22,341 nt of DNA from a virus: positions 1 to 22,341 of IMG/VR virus record IMGVR_UViG_3300006810_000441; one strand, written 5' to 3'. Shown here piece after piece: positions 8,277 to 15,316 of this stretch; position 1 is the first letter of the stretch, and each line of letters opens with the position of its first letter. A program made the position numbers and the translations under genes. Under the pieces are notes generated by a model. The model ran no database searches, was not told the origin of the DNA, and saw nothing but the letters and a program-made list of their open reading frames with translations.

Positions 8277-10553
8277 ATGTCAAAAGAAGATTCAAGAGAA
8301 TTTCATGGATTGTCACATATAGAAGATTGGGTTAGAAAAGAATTAGAAACTCGACAAAAAAATATAGGATTATCCACTTCCCCATCGGATGTATTAAATT
8401 ACGATGGCAGTTCATATAAAGGCCCAAAAATGGCATGGGCCAGATTGGTTTCTAATGCTAAAGTAACGTTTCCAGGTGACAAACAAACAGAAAAGAATGG
8501 TTTTCAATTATTTACTCAAGACGGATTTGATGCTATATATGGTTATAGACCAAACGGATCTGAGTTTAAACAAGGTATAATTGGGTACACAAAGGATGGA
8601 AAAGAACACACGTTAACGGATGAATTTAATTTACATAGACCGCCTCCTGGACTTCAATCGATATCAACTGAAATGTTGGGTGGTAATGGTGGTAAATTTA
8701 GAAAAGCATCTGTTAAATTTTCAGTATCTTCAAAATATCAACTTGATTATATGACTCCATTTTTTCTGGTTCCCGGAATAACATGTTTTATTGAATTTGG
8801 ATGGAATAACTTTGATCCTTCTAGTTTATTAAAGTTGAATGTTCGTGGTCAAGTCAAAAAGAAGGGTCAAGAAGGAACAGGGGTATTAGGAAGATTAACT
8901 GATTATAAAAATACCCACAAAGCGCAAATGGATTCCAAAGGAAATTATAGTTGCGTGGTTGGTAGAATAAACAATTATAATTATAATTTAAGATCAGACG
9001 GTGGATTTGATGTAACGTTGGAAGTTATGCAAGTTGGCGAGGCTATATATGGATTATCTGTAGAACCTGATAGTAAAAATAAAGCCGACCCTTCTGAGTT
9101 CTCTATAAATTTATCCAAATATTTAGAAGATAATTTAGATAAAATAGCAGAAAACAACAAAGATGATCTTGGAGTTTTACCTGCTCCATTAGATACTGCT
9201 GTTAAGAAGGTTGGGAAAAATGAAATTCCATTAAAAATTGATGATCGTTATTTTTCATCTAAATATACAATAGAGGATGAGGGAAATCAATCCGCAAAAG
9301 AAGCCGATGCTAAATACATTTCATTTGGATTGCTTATTGATATAATAAACTATTATTCAGAATTAAAGACCGGGGATGATGTAATAAGCGGTTTTAAATT
9401 TGACATATCAAAAAGTTATATTTCAGCAACACCAAATTTAAAATCAATCGACCATTCGGTTATGATAATTCCTAATTCAATAGCACCATCTTTGAATTTT
9501 GACGCTGATTTAAATAAAACGTCAGATACTTCAAATTCAGAAGGAACTTCTTTACGTGAAGCTAATGACGCTTTGAAATTGGCGGTTGGTTCGTCAAAAA
9601 TTTCAACAGATAGAATAGATATAACTGAATTTTTTCCATTGAAGGGTAATTGTAAGTTTCCAGAATTAACCGATTTTTCATTAGATGAAATAAAATATGG
9701 CATTGGAGGATACTGGGGAAAATTAGAGAATTTGTATATTAATATAAAAATAATTAAAAACACAATAAAGTCATCAAAACGAATTGTCGATTTCGTTGAA
9801 TCTATTTTAGAAAAAATGTCTGGTGCCGCATGTGACATTTGGGATTTTGAAATAAAAGGCAAAACCAACGGAGAAGTTGATTTAGATTGTACAATTGTAG
9901 ATAATAATTTTGCTGTAGATTCGACTAGATTTAAAAACGAAACATACACATTTAATCCATTAGCCACCAATAGTATATTAAAAAATCTAACGTTTGGGAT
10001 AAATCTGCCAGATTCAGTGGCAACTCAAACTATAATGGATTCTTCTAGTTCCACAGATTCAAGAAAGGAAGCAACGTTTTTCTCTCAAATAAAAGGTCAA
10101 ACCGTTAAAGTTTACGATGAGTATTTAAATGACATGGTAGTAAATGAAACGGAGGGTAATAAAAAAAGTAAAGTAGAACCTGATAAAATATTGGCAAAGA
10201 ACTTCGATAATGATTATTTTACAATAAAATCAAGCGATGGTAATATATTCAAACTAGCAGAACCAAATAAGAAATTAATGCAAAATCTCATTAATTTAGA
10301 TAAAAGTCCAAATAATAATGCAATTTACAATGGCATGGTTCCCGGTGTAGAAGTTGAATTGGAACTTCTTGGAATTTCCGGTCTTAGATTTTTAAATGTA
10401 TTTTCATTGGAAGGTATTCCTGATATTTACTCAAAAAATGGAGTATATCAAATAAAAAACGTAAAGCATTCAGTATCGGATCATATATGGACAACAGTAG
10501 TTACTGCTGGATTAAGACCATTTCCAACTGTATTAGAAAAAAAGAAGGTATAA
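8277..10553 (+). CDS. Large baseplate hub protein (gp27/VgrG-like region)
   Basis: The 758-residue protein shows the hub signature near its end: a strand-rich block PGVEVELELLGISGLRFLNVF, then G-V-Y-Q-I-K-N-V-K-H-S-V-S-D and W-T-T-V-V-T-A-G-L-R-P-F. In phage hub proteins (gp27, gpD, VgrG class) this closes the tube-like domain ring. Residues ~140-180 (YMTPFFLVPGITCFIEFGW) and 225-260 (VVGRINNYNYNLRSDGGFDVTLEV) also read as β-barrel hub strands. An AAAGG sequence precedes the ATG. It follows the LysM gene by 5 bases and is followed after 3 bases by a small gene, so this is one operon. It is much longer than T4 gp27 (391 residues), so extra domains are present. The lysozyme domain seen in T4 gp5 is not evident. 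Confidence 0.65.
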   Translation: MSKEDSREFHGLSHIEDWVRKELETRQKNIGLSTSPSDVLNYDGSSYKGPKMAWARLVSNAKVTFPGDKQTEKNGFQLFTQDGFDAIYGYRPNGSEFKQGIIGYTKDGKEHTLTDEFNLHRPPPGLQSISTEMLGGNGGKFRKASVKFSVSSKYQLDYMTPFFLVPGITCFIEFGWNNFDPSSLLKLNVRGQVKKKGQEGTGVLGRLTDYKNTHKAQMDSKGNYSCVVGRINNYNYNLRSDGGFDVTLEVMQVGEAIYGLSVEPDSKNKADPSEFSINLSKYLEDNLDKIAENNKDDLGVLPAPLDTAVKKVGKNEIPLKIDDRYFSSKYTIEDEGNQSAKEADAKYISFGLLIDIINYYSELKTGDDVISGFKFDISKSYISATPNLKSIDHSVMIIPNSIAPSLNFDADLNKTSDTSNSEGTSLREANDALKLAVGSSKISTDRIDITEFFPLKGNCKFPELTDFSLDEIKYGIGGYWGKLENLYINIKIIKNTIKSSKRIVDFVESILEKMSGAACDIWDFEIKGKTNGEVDLDCTIVDNNFAVDSTRFKNETYTFNPLATNSILKNLTFGINLPDSVATQTIMDSSSSTDSRKEATFFSQIKGQTVKVYDEYLNDMVVNETEGNKKSKVEPDKILAKNFDNDYFTIKSSDGNIFKLAEPNKKLMQNLINLDKSPNNNAIYNGMVPGVEVELELLGISGLRFLNVFSLEGIPDIYSKNGVYQIKNVKHSVSDHIWTTVVTAGLRPFPTVLEKKKV

Positions 10554-10556
10554 ATT

Positions 10557-10949
10557 ATGTCTGATGTAGTATCTGATTATAATAAAACGATAACATCTTT
10601 ATCTAAATTGATGAAAAGCAAATTTCCATCAGCATTTAAATTGACCATTACGGAGGATGATTATACTGAAGGTTTTGTGTATCGATTTTTTTGTCAGAAA
10701 ATAAACACGAAGGAAATCACTGAAGTGAGCGACAGAAACTACAGAGATTTAAAGCGTTCACCGTTATATCATTGTTTTGATGTTGAATGGAAAATTACAG
10801 GGCCTGATCGAAATATAATGAATGAAAAGGTCATTCAAAATCAAGGAGTATACGAATATAATTCAGAAAGCATAGATGAAATTGCTAATATTGTTCCTGA
10901 AATTCGTAATTTTTTAGTTAATCCTCTTGAGTTCTGGCGAGGGTATTAA
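10557..10949 (+). CDS. Small protein of unknown function at the end of the tail operon
   Basis: The 130-residue protein begins three bases after the hub gene, with GAAGG about 8 nt before its ATG, so it belongs to the tail operon. It reads as mixed α/β with a helical N-terminus (residues 1-25), strands around LKLTITEDDYTEGFVYRFF and HCFDVEWKITGP, and a C-terminal helix ending in FWRGY. No catalytic motif, membrane segment or signal peptide is seen. A minor baseplate or assembly role is inferred from position only. The non-coding GTAC-motif region starts directly after its stop. Confidence 0.65.
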   Translation: MSDVVSDYNKTITSLSKLMKSKFPSAFKLTITEDDYTEGFVYRFFCQKINTKEITEVSDRNYRDLKRSPLYHCFDVEWKITGPDRNIMNEKVIQNQGVYEYNSESIDEIANIVPEIRNFLVNPLEFWRGY

Positions 10950-10963
10950 AATATATAAAAAGG

Positions 10964-11159
10964 GTACAAATAGTTTTTATAACTTGACAATGTACAATTT
11001 AATGGTACAATATTGGTACCAATTAATAAATAAAAAATATTAAATATAATTTGTACAATTTAAATTAATAAAAGCAATTAGGTACAAAATATATAAAATA
11101 AGCATAATGTACATTATATAAAAAATTAAGTACAATATCAACTATAAAAAGCATTGTAC
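10964..11159 (+). repeat. Array of nine GTAC-centred motifs (candidate origin or operator cluster)
   Basis: GTAC begins at 10964, 10992, 11005, 11016, 11053, 11082, 11109, 11130 and 11156, within 196 bp of otherwise A/T sequence. The common form is (G/T)GTACAA(T/A). Three sites extend into perfect palindromes: ATTGGTACCAAT (11012-11023), TTGTACAA (11051-11058) and ATAATGTACATTAT (11104-11117). Intervals are 11-37 bp. The array fills the gap between the tail operon and the DNA polymerase gene and overlaps a promoter at 10984-11011. Iterons of an origin or sites for a dimeric regulator both fit; the sequence does not decide. Confidence 0.7.
10984..11011 (+). promoter_or_regulatory. σ70-like promoter inside the GTAC array
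   Basis: TTGACA (10984-10989), a 16-bp spacer and TACAAT (11006-11011) form a near-consensus promoter. Its -10 box is part of a GGTACAAT repeat and a second repeat lies in the spacer, so a protein bound to the motifs would block it. It points toward the polymerase gene. Confidence 0.6.
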
Positions 11160-11172
11160 AGAATTTTTTTGA

Positions 11173-11201
11173 TTGACTTTTACTGAAAAGTGTATTATAT
11201 T
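11173..11201 (+). promoter_or_regulatory. Promoter directly before the DNA polymerase gene
   Basis: TTGACT (11173-11178), a 17-bp spacer and TATATT (11196-11201) make a good promoter. It lies inside the 5' end of the long open frame, which argues that translation starts downstream, at GTG 11209, 7 nt after the -10 box. The string TATATTTG also fits the Bacteroidota -7 consensus TAnnTTTG, so either sigma class is possible. Confidence 0.65.
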
Positions 11202-11208
11202 TGCTGTC

Positions 11209-12576
11209 GTGAGGTATATTGAAGACAGTTTAGGAATACAAGAATTAAGCACCGCCTTGAAAAATAAGGATGTGTTTATGTATTGCATTCCTACGACTAC
11301 CTACAAACATCCCTGTTGCGATAGTTTATCTTTATTATTTATTTTAGATATACAAGAGCGTGAAACCTTTGCGGTTATTTTTAATCATATAGATTCACAG
11401 TTTAATGTAAATTTGTCTGATATAATTCCAGTTCTTAATTTAACCAGAAGCCGTTTTGTCGTAGACAAAAAGAGCTTTAAGCAATATATTGATATCAGCG
11501 ACCTGCTTGACGTTAAGTTTTTAGCGCATGCTATTAATAAAGATTTTAGCATTAATCCAACTTCAGTTCATACATTTTACAAGTATCAGTTTCCTAAATG
11601 TAATACAGTGAATCGGATCGTTCCGATCAATAAACACTATGAAACATTTGAAAAACTATACAGTAATGCTTTTGAAATTTTAAAAACTGAACATAATAAG
11701 TTAAAATTAGACGCTTATATCAATTCTAATAATATTTTGACTGATACATTATACCAAATAGAGAAAAATGGTATATGCGTCAATCCAGGCGACTTTATCA
11801 AGTCATTCAAAGAAGACTCTGTAAAGTTATTAGACGGAAACTTAATTAGATCACAATATAATTTATTTACATCTACTGGAAGACCATCGAATAAGTTTGG
11901 TGGAATAAATTTTGCTGCTTTAAATAAAAAAGATGACAGTAGAAAATGTTTTGTAAGTAGATTTGGAACGAATGGAAAATTGTTTGATTTTGATTTTTCC
12001 GCTTTTCATCCTCATTTAATTTCTAATTTAGTAAATTATGATTTAGAATTCGGAACAAACATCTATGAATATCTTGGTAAACATTATTTAAGTAAAGATA
12101 ACTTAACTGAGTTGGAATTAGCTCATGCTAAGACTCTCACGTTCCGCCAGTTGTATGGAAACGTCGAACCTAAATACAAGTATATACCTTACTTTAAAAA
12201 GTGGATGCAATACATTGAACAACGTTGGAGCTTCTTTTTGGAAAATGGGTATGTTGAAACTCCGATATATAGTAGGCAAATCACGTTGGATCATATTGGT
12301 GATGATGTAAACCCAAGTAAACTTAGTAATTATATTCTACAAGCATATGAAACTGAAGTTGGTTTAACTACCGTATCCAGAATATTAAATTTACTAAAAA
12401 ACAAGAAAAGTAAAGTTATACTTTATACATACGATAGTATTCTAATTGATTTTCATAAAGACGATAGCGTTGATTGTTTACATGAAATCAAGAATGCAAT
12501 GGAGAACAACAAAAAATTTCCAGTAAAAATTAAAGCCGGTGATAATTATAAAGAAATGTTCAATGTAAACATTTAA
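11209..12576 (+). CDS. Compact family A DNA polymerase, exonuclease motifs not recognised
   Basis: The C-terminal two thirds carry the family A (Pol I-like) palm motifs in order, numbered from GTG 11209. STGRPSN (~222-228) matches the TGR-S-P region. DFSAFHPHL (~260-268) is motif A with its catalytic Asp. AKTLTFRQLYG (~306-316) is motif B with Lys and Tyr-Gly. TYDSILIDF (~406-414) is motif C, where the Glu of the usual HDE is Ser. The N-terminal ~170 residues show no D-x-E exonuclease motif and may be a decayed proofreading domain. At about 455 residues it is far shorter than Pol I (928) and lacks a full exonuclease. It lies downstream of the GTAC array. The start is uncertain: the frame is open back to a TTG at 11173 inside the -35 box, and ATG 11278 is another option. 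The T4 gene set normally pairs with a family B polymerase, so this enzyme may be the replicative one or an auxiliary. Confidence 0.8.
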   Translation: MRYIEDSLGIQELSTALKNKDVFMYCIPTTTYKHPCCDSLSLLFILDIQERETFAVIFNHIDSQFNVNLSDIIPVLNLTRSRFVVDKKSFKQYIDISDLLDVKFLAHAINKDFSINPTSVHTFYKYQFPKCNTVNRIVPINKHYETFEKLYSNAFEILKTEHNKLKLDAYINSNNILTDTLYQIEKNGICVNPGDFIKSFKEDSVKLLDGNLIRSQYNLFTSTGRPSNKFGGINFAALNKKDDSRKCFVSRFGTNGKLFDFDFSAFHPHLISNLVNYDLEFGTNIYEYLGKHYLSKDNLTELELAHAKTLTFRQLYGNVEPKYKYIPYFKKWMQYIEQRWSFFLENGYVETPIYSRQITLDHIGDDVNPSKLSNYILQAYETEVGLTTVSRILNLLKNKKSKVILYTYDSILIDFHKDDSVDCLHEIKNAMENNKKFPVKIKAGDNYKEMFNVNI

Positions 12577-12585
12577 ATTAACGGT

Positions 12586-12594
12586 TATATTTAT
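12586..12594 (+). promoter_or_regulatory. Candidate late promoter motif (ATATTTAT)
   Basis: TATATTTAT ends 4 nt before ATG 12599 in the 22-base gap after the polymerase gene. It is the same motif at the same distance as at 2206-2213 and 5862-5869. There is no Shine-Dalgarno sequence, so a leaderless late mRNA is plausible. Confidence 0.42.
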
Positions 12595-12598
12595 TACA

Positions 12599-13420
12599 AT
12601 GGAAATACAAAAGTTTATATCTAATATATTGGATGAGATTTGTCTTGATGAGCGAATAAAAAATGGTTTATTTGACATAGAGAGATCTGAACATCTTTTA
12701 ATTCTAAAAGAGTATGCTACTAAAATGGTAAGTGAGGAATTTGCTTCTGAGTTACACAACATGTTGACCAACGAAGGAAATTATCCTGAACGCCAAGCGT
12801 ATAACGACGATGGCATATTGGTTACGTTCCCTGATGCTGAATCCAAAAAGGCTGCTATTGAACGTGGAACTCACCACGACAACAATCCTACAGGTGCTTC
12901 AAATGATAGTGAAAGTGGAGATCCTGACACAGAAGATGCGCCCGAGGAAGAATCTGAAGAAGAAAGTATGTTTGCTGACTTTGAAACTCCGGAAGAAGTT
13001 ATGGCTGCTAAAGACGCAGGTGATATAACATTCCAAGAGTTTGAAAATCTGATGATAAAAGCTCGTGACGATGATGATACTTCGGATGAAGAAAAACATC
13101 ACATTTACGATGTGTTGACAAAAATGAAAGCGGATCAACAAAAGGCAGCCTCTGATGGCAAAATGACCGCTGATGATTTTGATGGAAGTGAAGCTAGTTC
13201 TGGATTAGAGTGGGATAGTTTACATCCTTCTATTTTGTTCGCTTTAAAACAAAAATGGGAATTTGATAAAGGTGGTAATTGGTATGATGAAACCAATCGT
13301 TTGCGTGGTGCTACTGATCGACGTGGACAATTAGATCCATATAAATCTGAAGACAAAGATGAAATGCTTATTTGGATGGATGATTACATCAAACGAAGAG
13401 GACAACCAAAAGGCAAGTAA
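12599..13420 (+). CDS. Acidic protein of unknown function
   Basis: The 273-residue protein has three zones. An N-terminal helical segment (residues 1-60, with LDEICLDERIKNGLFDIE) comes first. A long, strongly acidic and probably disordered middle (~90-205) is full of Asp, Glu and Ser. A basic and aromatic C-terminal segment (~205-273) has LEWDSLHPSILFALKQKW, then GGNWYDETNRLRG, and ends RRGQPKGK. No catalytic motif or known domain is recognised. The late-type motif before its ATG and the 1-base overlap with the next gene suggest a late two-gene unit despite its place among replication genes. An acidic middle with a basic tail would suit a scaffold or DNA-mimic-like partner, but that is speculation. 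Confidence 0.65.
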   Translation: MEIQKFISNILDEICLDERIKNGLFDIERSEHLLILKEYATKMVSEEFASELHNMLTNEGNYPERQAYNDDGILVTFPDAESKKAAIERGTHHDNNPTGASNDSESGDPDTEDAPEEESEEESMFADFETPEEVMAAKDAGDITFQEFENLMIKARDDDDTSDEEKHHIYDVLTKMKADQQKAASDGKMTADDFDGSEASSGLEWDSLHPSILFALKQKWEFDKGGNWYDETNRLRGATDRRGQLDPYKSEDKDEMLIWMDDYIKRRGQPKGK

Positions 13421-13806
13421 TGAGATCACAGTTGTTATGTACATTCAGTAATAAGAAGGAGTATGAATCAACGTTAATCCAAGTATCAAATAACCACGAT
13501 ATATTATTTGATAAAATTTACATTCTTCAGAACACGGAGAATCCACATTATTTGTATTTAACTTATAATGTCGAGGGATATGACTTTGACTTTTTGCCAA
13601 AAACAATTTCAGTTCACCGCAAGAAGCACACAAATACATTATATACAATAAATGCTTTAAACGAACTTGTTATGGAAAAGACAGGTGGTAAAAAAGACGA
13701 GCGGTATGAATTAGATTGGGATGAATATTATAATAATATCATATTAACCAATGATGATGGAATTAATATAATATCCACTAAATTATATAAGATCATAAAC
13801 CTATGA
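13420..13806 (+). CDS. Small conserved-type protein of unknown function
   Basis: The 128-residue protein begins on the last base of the preceding stop codon, with AAAGG upstream as ribosome site. It reads as a compact α/β protein with alternating strands (LLCTFSN, FDKIYILQN, HYLYLTYNVEG) and a motif KTISVHRKKHTNTLYTINALNEL that looks well conserved, followed by ELDWDEYYNNIILTN. Similar small proteins occur next to replication genes in T4-like phages, but no function can be assigned from sequence. It has no membrane segment or signal peptide. Confidence 0.65.
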   Translation: MRSQLLCTFSNKKEYESTLIQVSNNHDILFDKIYILQNTENPHYLYLTYNVEGYDFDFLPKTISVHRKKHTNTLYTINALNELVMEKTGGKKDERYELDWDEYYNNIILTNDDGINIISTKLYKIINL

Positions 13807-13847
13807 CCGAAACATTTATATTAAATGTAAACGAAAGTCAATCATAA
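13803..13847 (+). CDS. Tiny ORF, possible remnant of a small gene
   Basis: ATG 13803 overlaps the preceding stop in an ATGA arrangement and opens a 14-codon frame (MTETFILNVNESQS) before TAA. The overlap and the amphipathic strand-like sequence look like the start of a real small protein, but nothing recognisable continues after the stop. It could be a remnant left by a nonsense change or simply chance. Confidence 0.2.
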   Translation: MTETFILNVNESQS

Positions 13848-13910
13848 TCGGTTCAATTATTTTATTATAAAAAAATAATACTTTTTATAAGTAGATTATA
13901 TTAAAAGTTG

Positions 13911-13919
13911 TGGTATAAT
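13911..13919 (+). promoter_or_regulatory. Extended -10 promoter upstream of the SSB gene
   Basis: TGGTATAAT at 13911-13919 is a perfect extended -10 element (TGn-TATAAT) in the 224-base non-coding stretch between 13848 and 14071. No good -35 is seen. Together with the promoter at 13989-14029 it would give the SSB gene two start points. The rest of this stretch is A/T-rich sequence with no gene. Confidence 0.45.
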
Positions 13920-13988
13920 GATACTTATATATACGACCGGCTCAAATGGTTTAATTGAAAATTAAGAAATAAAAATTAATAATTGATT

Positions 13989-14029
13989 GACTTATTATAA
14001 ATTGACTTTGTTGATTTATAGTATATACT
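13989..14029 (+). promoter_or_regulatory. σ70-like promoter of the SSB gene with shared 18-bp upstream element
   Basis: TTGACT (14002-14007), a 16-bp spacer and TATACT (14024-14029) form a good promoter. The 18-mer GACTTATTATAAATTGAC at 13989-14006 recurs exactly at 18293-18310 before the helicase gene and includes TTGAC of the -35 box. The start codon at 14072 lies 42 nt after the -10 box, in an A-rich leader with no clear Shine-Dalgarno site. Confidence 0.7.
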
Positions 14030-14071
14030 GGAAGTGTAATTAAAAAATAACAAATAAAAAATAGGAAATAT

Positions 14072-14872
14072 ATGGATATTAACGCATTAAAACAACGACT
14101 TGGAGAAATCTCTGGGAAGAATAAAAAGAACAACAATCTCTGGAAACCAAACGAAGGTAAACAAATCATTAGACTTGTTCCTTGTAAAGACAATCCAGAC
14201 AACCCATTTAATGAATTACGTTTTCATTATGGTCTAAACGGAAAAAATTGGTTATCGCCTGCAACATATGGTCGTCCTGATCCAGTTCTTGAGTTTGCTA
14301 ATAAATTAAAGCAAACTGGAAACTCTGATGATTATAATTTGGCTAAAGACTTTTTTCCAAAAATGAGAATTTACGCTCCTGTAATTGTTCGTGGTGAAGA
14401 AGGCGAAGGAGTAAGATATTGGGGATTTGGTAAGAAAGTATATCAAGAACTTCTTGGGTTCATTTCTGATGAAGATTATGGTGATATTACTGATATGAAG
14501 GAAGGTAATGATATTACAGTTGAATATATACCAAAAGAACAAAGCGGAAAGAATTTCCCTGAAACTGTAATTCGTGTTAAGCCAAAGAAAACTGTAGTTG
14601 GTGATTCTGATGTAGTTGATGCTATCAAAAACCAACCTTCTATTAAAGACATCTTTGATGAAAAGAGTTATGATGAACTGAAGGATGCTCTTGAGTCTCA
14701 TATTAATCCTGAAGCTGGTGAAGTTGAAGACACTGATGATGAAGTTGTTGTTGTTGAACAAAAAGTAACCGAAACTTCAAAAGATGATGATGCTCCAGCG
14801 GTATCAAGTAAAGCTCCTAAAGCTGCTTCATCAAATGTAGGAACGGATTTTGATAAACTATTTGATGTATAG
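14072..14872 (+). CDS. gp32-like single-stranded DNA-binding protein
   Basis: The 266-residue protein has the T4 gp32 order. A basic N-terminus (ALKQRLGEISGKNKKNN) serves cooperative binding. A core runs from WKPNEGKQIIRLVP through FNELRFHYGL and DFFPKMRIYAPVIVRGEE to GVRYWGFGKKVYQELLGFI, then DYGDITDMKEGNDITVEY. A long acidic C-terminal tail (~225-266) ends in DFDKLFDV and would recruit replication and recombination partners. It coats single-stranded DNA during replication and recombination and works with the UvsX, helicase and RNase H encoded next to it. It has a single cysteine, so the zinc site of T4 gp32 (one His and three Cys) is absent. It has its own promoter and a strong terminator, which allows high expression apart from its neighbours. 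Confidence 0.88.
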   Translation: MDINALKQRLGEISGKNKKNNNLWKPNEGKQIIRLVPCKDNPDNPFNELRFHYGLNGKNWLSPATYGRPDPVLEFANKLKQTGNSDDYNLAKDFFPKMRIYAPVIVRGEEGEGVRYWGFGKKVYQELLGFISDEDYGDITDMKEGNDITVEYIPKEQSGKNFPETVIRVKPKKTVVGDSDVVDAIKNQPSIKDIFDEKSYDELKDALESHINPEAGEVEDTDDEVVVVEQKVTETSKDDDAPAVSSKAPKAASSNVGTDFDKLFDV

Positions 14873-14898
14873 TTTTCGTGTTGATTGATTCGTTGTTT

Positions 14899-14933
14899 GG
14901 ACAGAACCCTGTTAATGGGGTTCTGTCCTTTTT
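14899..14933 (+). terminator. Strong Rho-independent terminator after the SSB gene
   Basis: An 11-bp GC-rich stem GGACAGAACCC / GGGTTCTGTCC (14899-14909 with 14918-14928), an 8-nt loop and five T follow 26 bases after the SSB stop codon. It insulates the SSB unit from UvsX. Confidence 0.93.
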
Positions 14934-14959
14934 GTTTATAAACTTAAAAAATAAAATGT

Positions 14960-15316
14960 ATGGCTAAAAAAACTGCTAAAAAAACAACCTCAACTAAAAA
15001 GATTGAGGTAGAAGTCGAAGGAAATACCGACTCCATCATTGCCGACATTGCTGGCATGATCAATAAAGCTAACAAAGAGGGTGGAAATGTTGCTTTTGTA
15101 ATGGGAAATGACAATCCTGATGATCCGACAAAAATTGTTGACTGGGTTCCCAGTGGAAATGATCAATTAGATTTAATAATGTGTAATCGACCTGACGCTG
15201 GTTATCCGGTCGGTCGGATTACGGAAATTACAGGATTAGAACATTCCGGTAAAACATTATTATCTATGCACGCTCTCGGAGACACAAAGAAAAGATGGTA
15301 TTGCTGTGTTTATTGA
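14960..15316 (+). CDS. uvsX: UvsX/RecA-like recombinase, N-terminal part (frame broken)
   Basis: The 118-residue frame begins with a Lys/Thr-rich stretch, then VDWVPSGNDQLDLIM and YPVGRITEITG. The Walker A motif GLEHSGKT is at residues 92-99, as in RecA/UvsX. After ALGDTKK it loses homology, reads RWYCCVY and stops. The expected continuation, DGIAVFIDTE, is present in the +1 frame from 15294. The break lies at a run of four A (15290-15293). Removing one A or adding two restores one protein of about 394 or 395 residues. RecA length in this stretch favours two missing bases. A homopolymer sequencing error is the simplest cause; a real lesion or programmed shift is possible. An A-rich leader and no Shine-Dalgarno site precede the ATG. 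Confidence 0.85.
   Translation: MAKKTAKKTTSTKKIEVEVEGNTDSIIADIAGMINKANKEGGNVAFVMGNDNPDDPTKIVDWVPSGNDQLDLIMCNRPDAGYPVGRITEITGLEHSGKTLLSMHALGDTKKRWYCCVY

Noticed and set aside
9416-9970. 184-residue open frame on the minus strand
   Set aside because: It is antisense to the baseplate hub gene, whose plus-strand protein is convincing; no motif or upstream signal supports it.
11173-11208. Start of the DNA polymerase at TTG 11173
   Set aside because: The codons coincide with the -35 box, spacer and -10 box of a good promoter, so this stretch is probably not transcribed from it.
13856-13879. Hairpin ATTATTTT / AAAATAAT followed by a T-rich stretch, possible terminator
   Set aside because: The 8-bp stem has only A-T pairs in very A/T-rich sequence, so it is weak and likely by chance.
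15281-15316. Group I intron or intein in uvsX explaining its broken frame
   Set aside because: Homology resumes within one or two codons of the break, so there is no inserted sequence, only a small indel.
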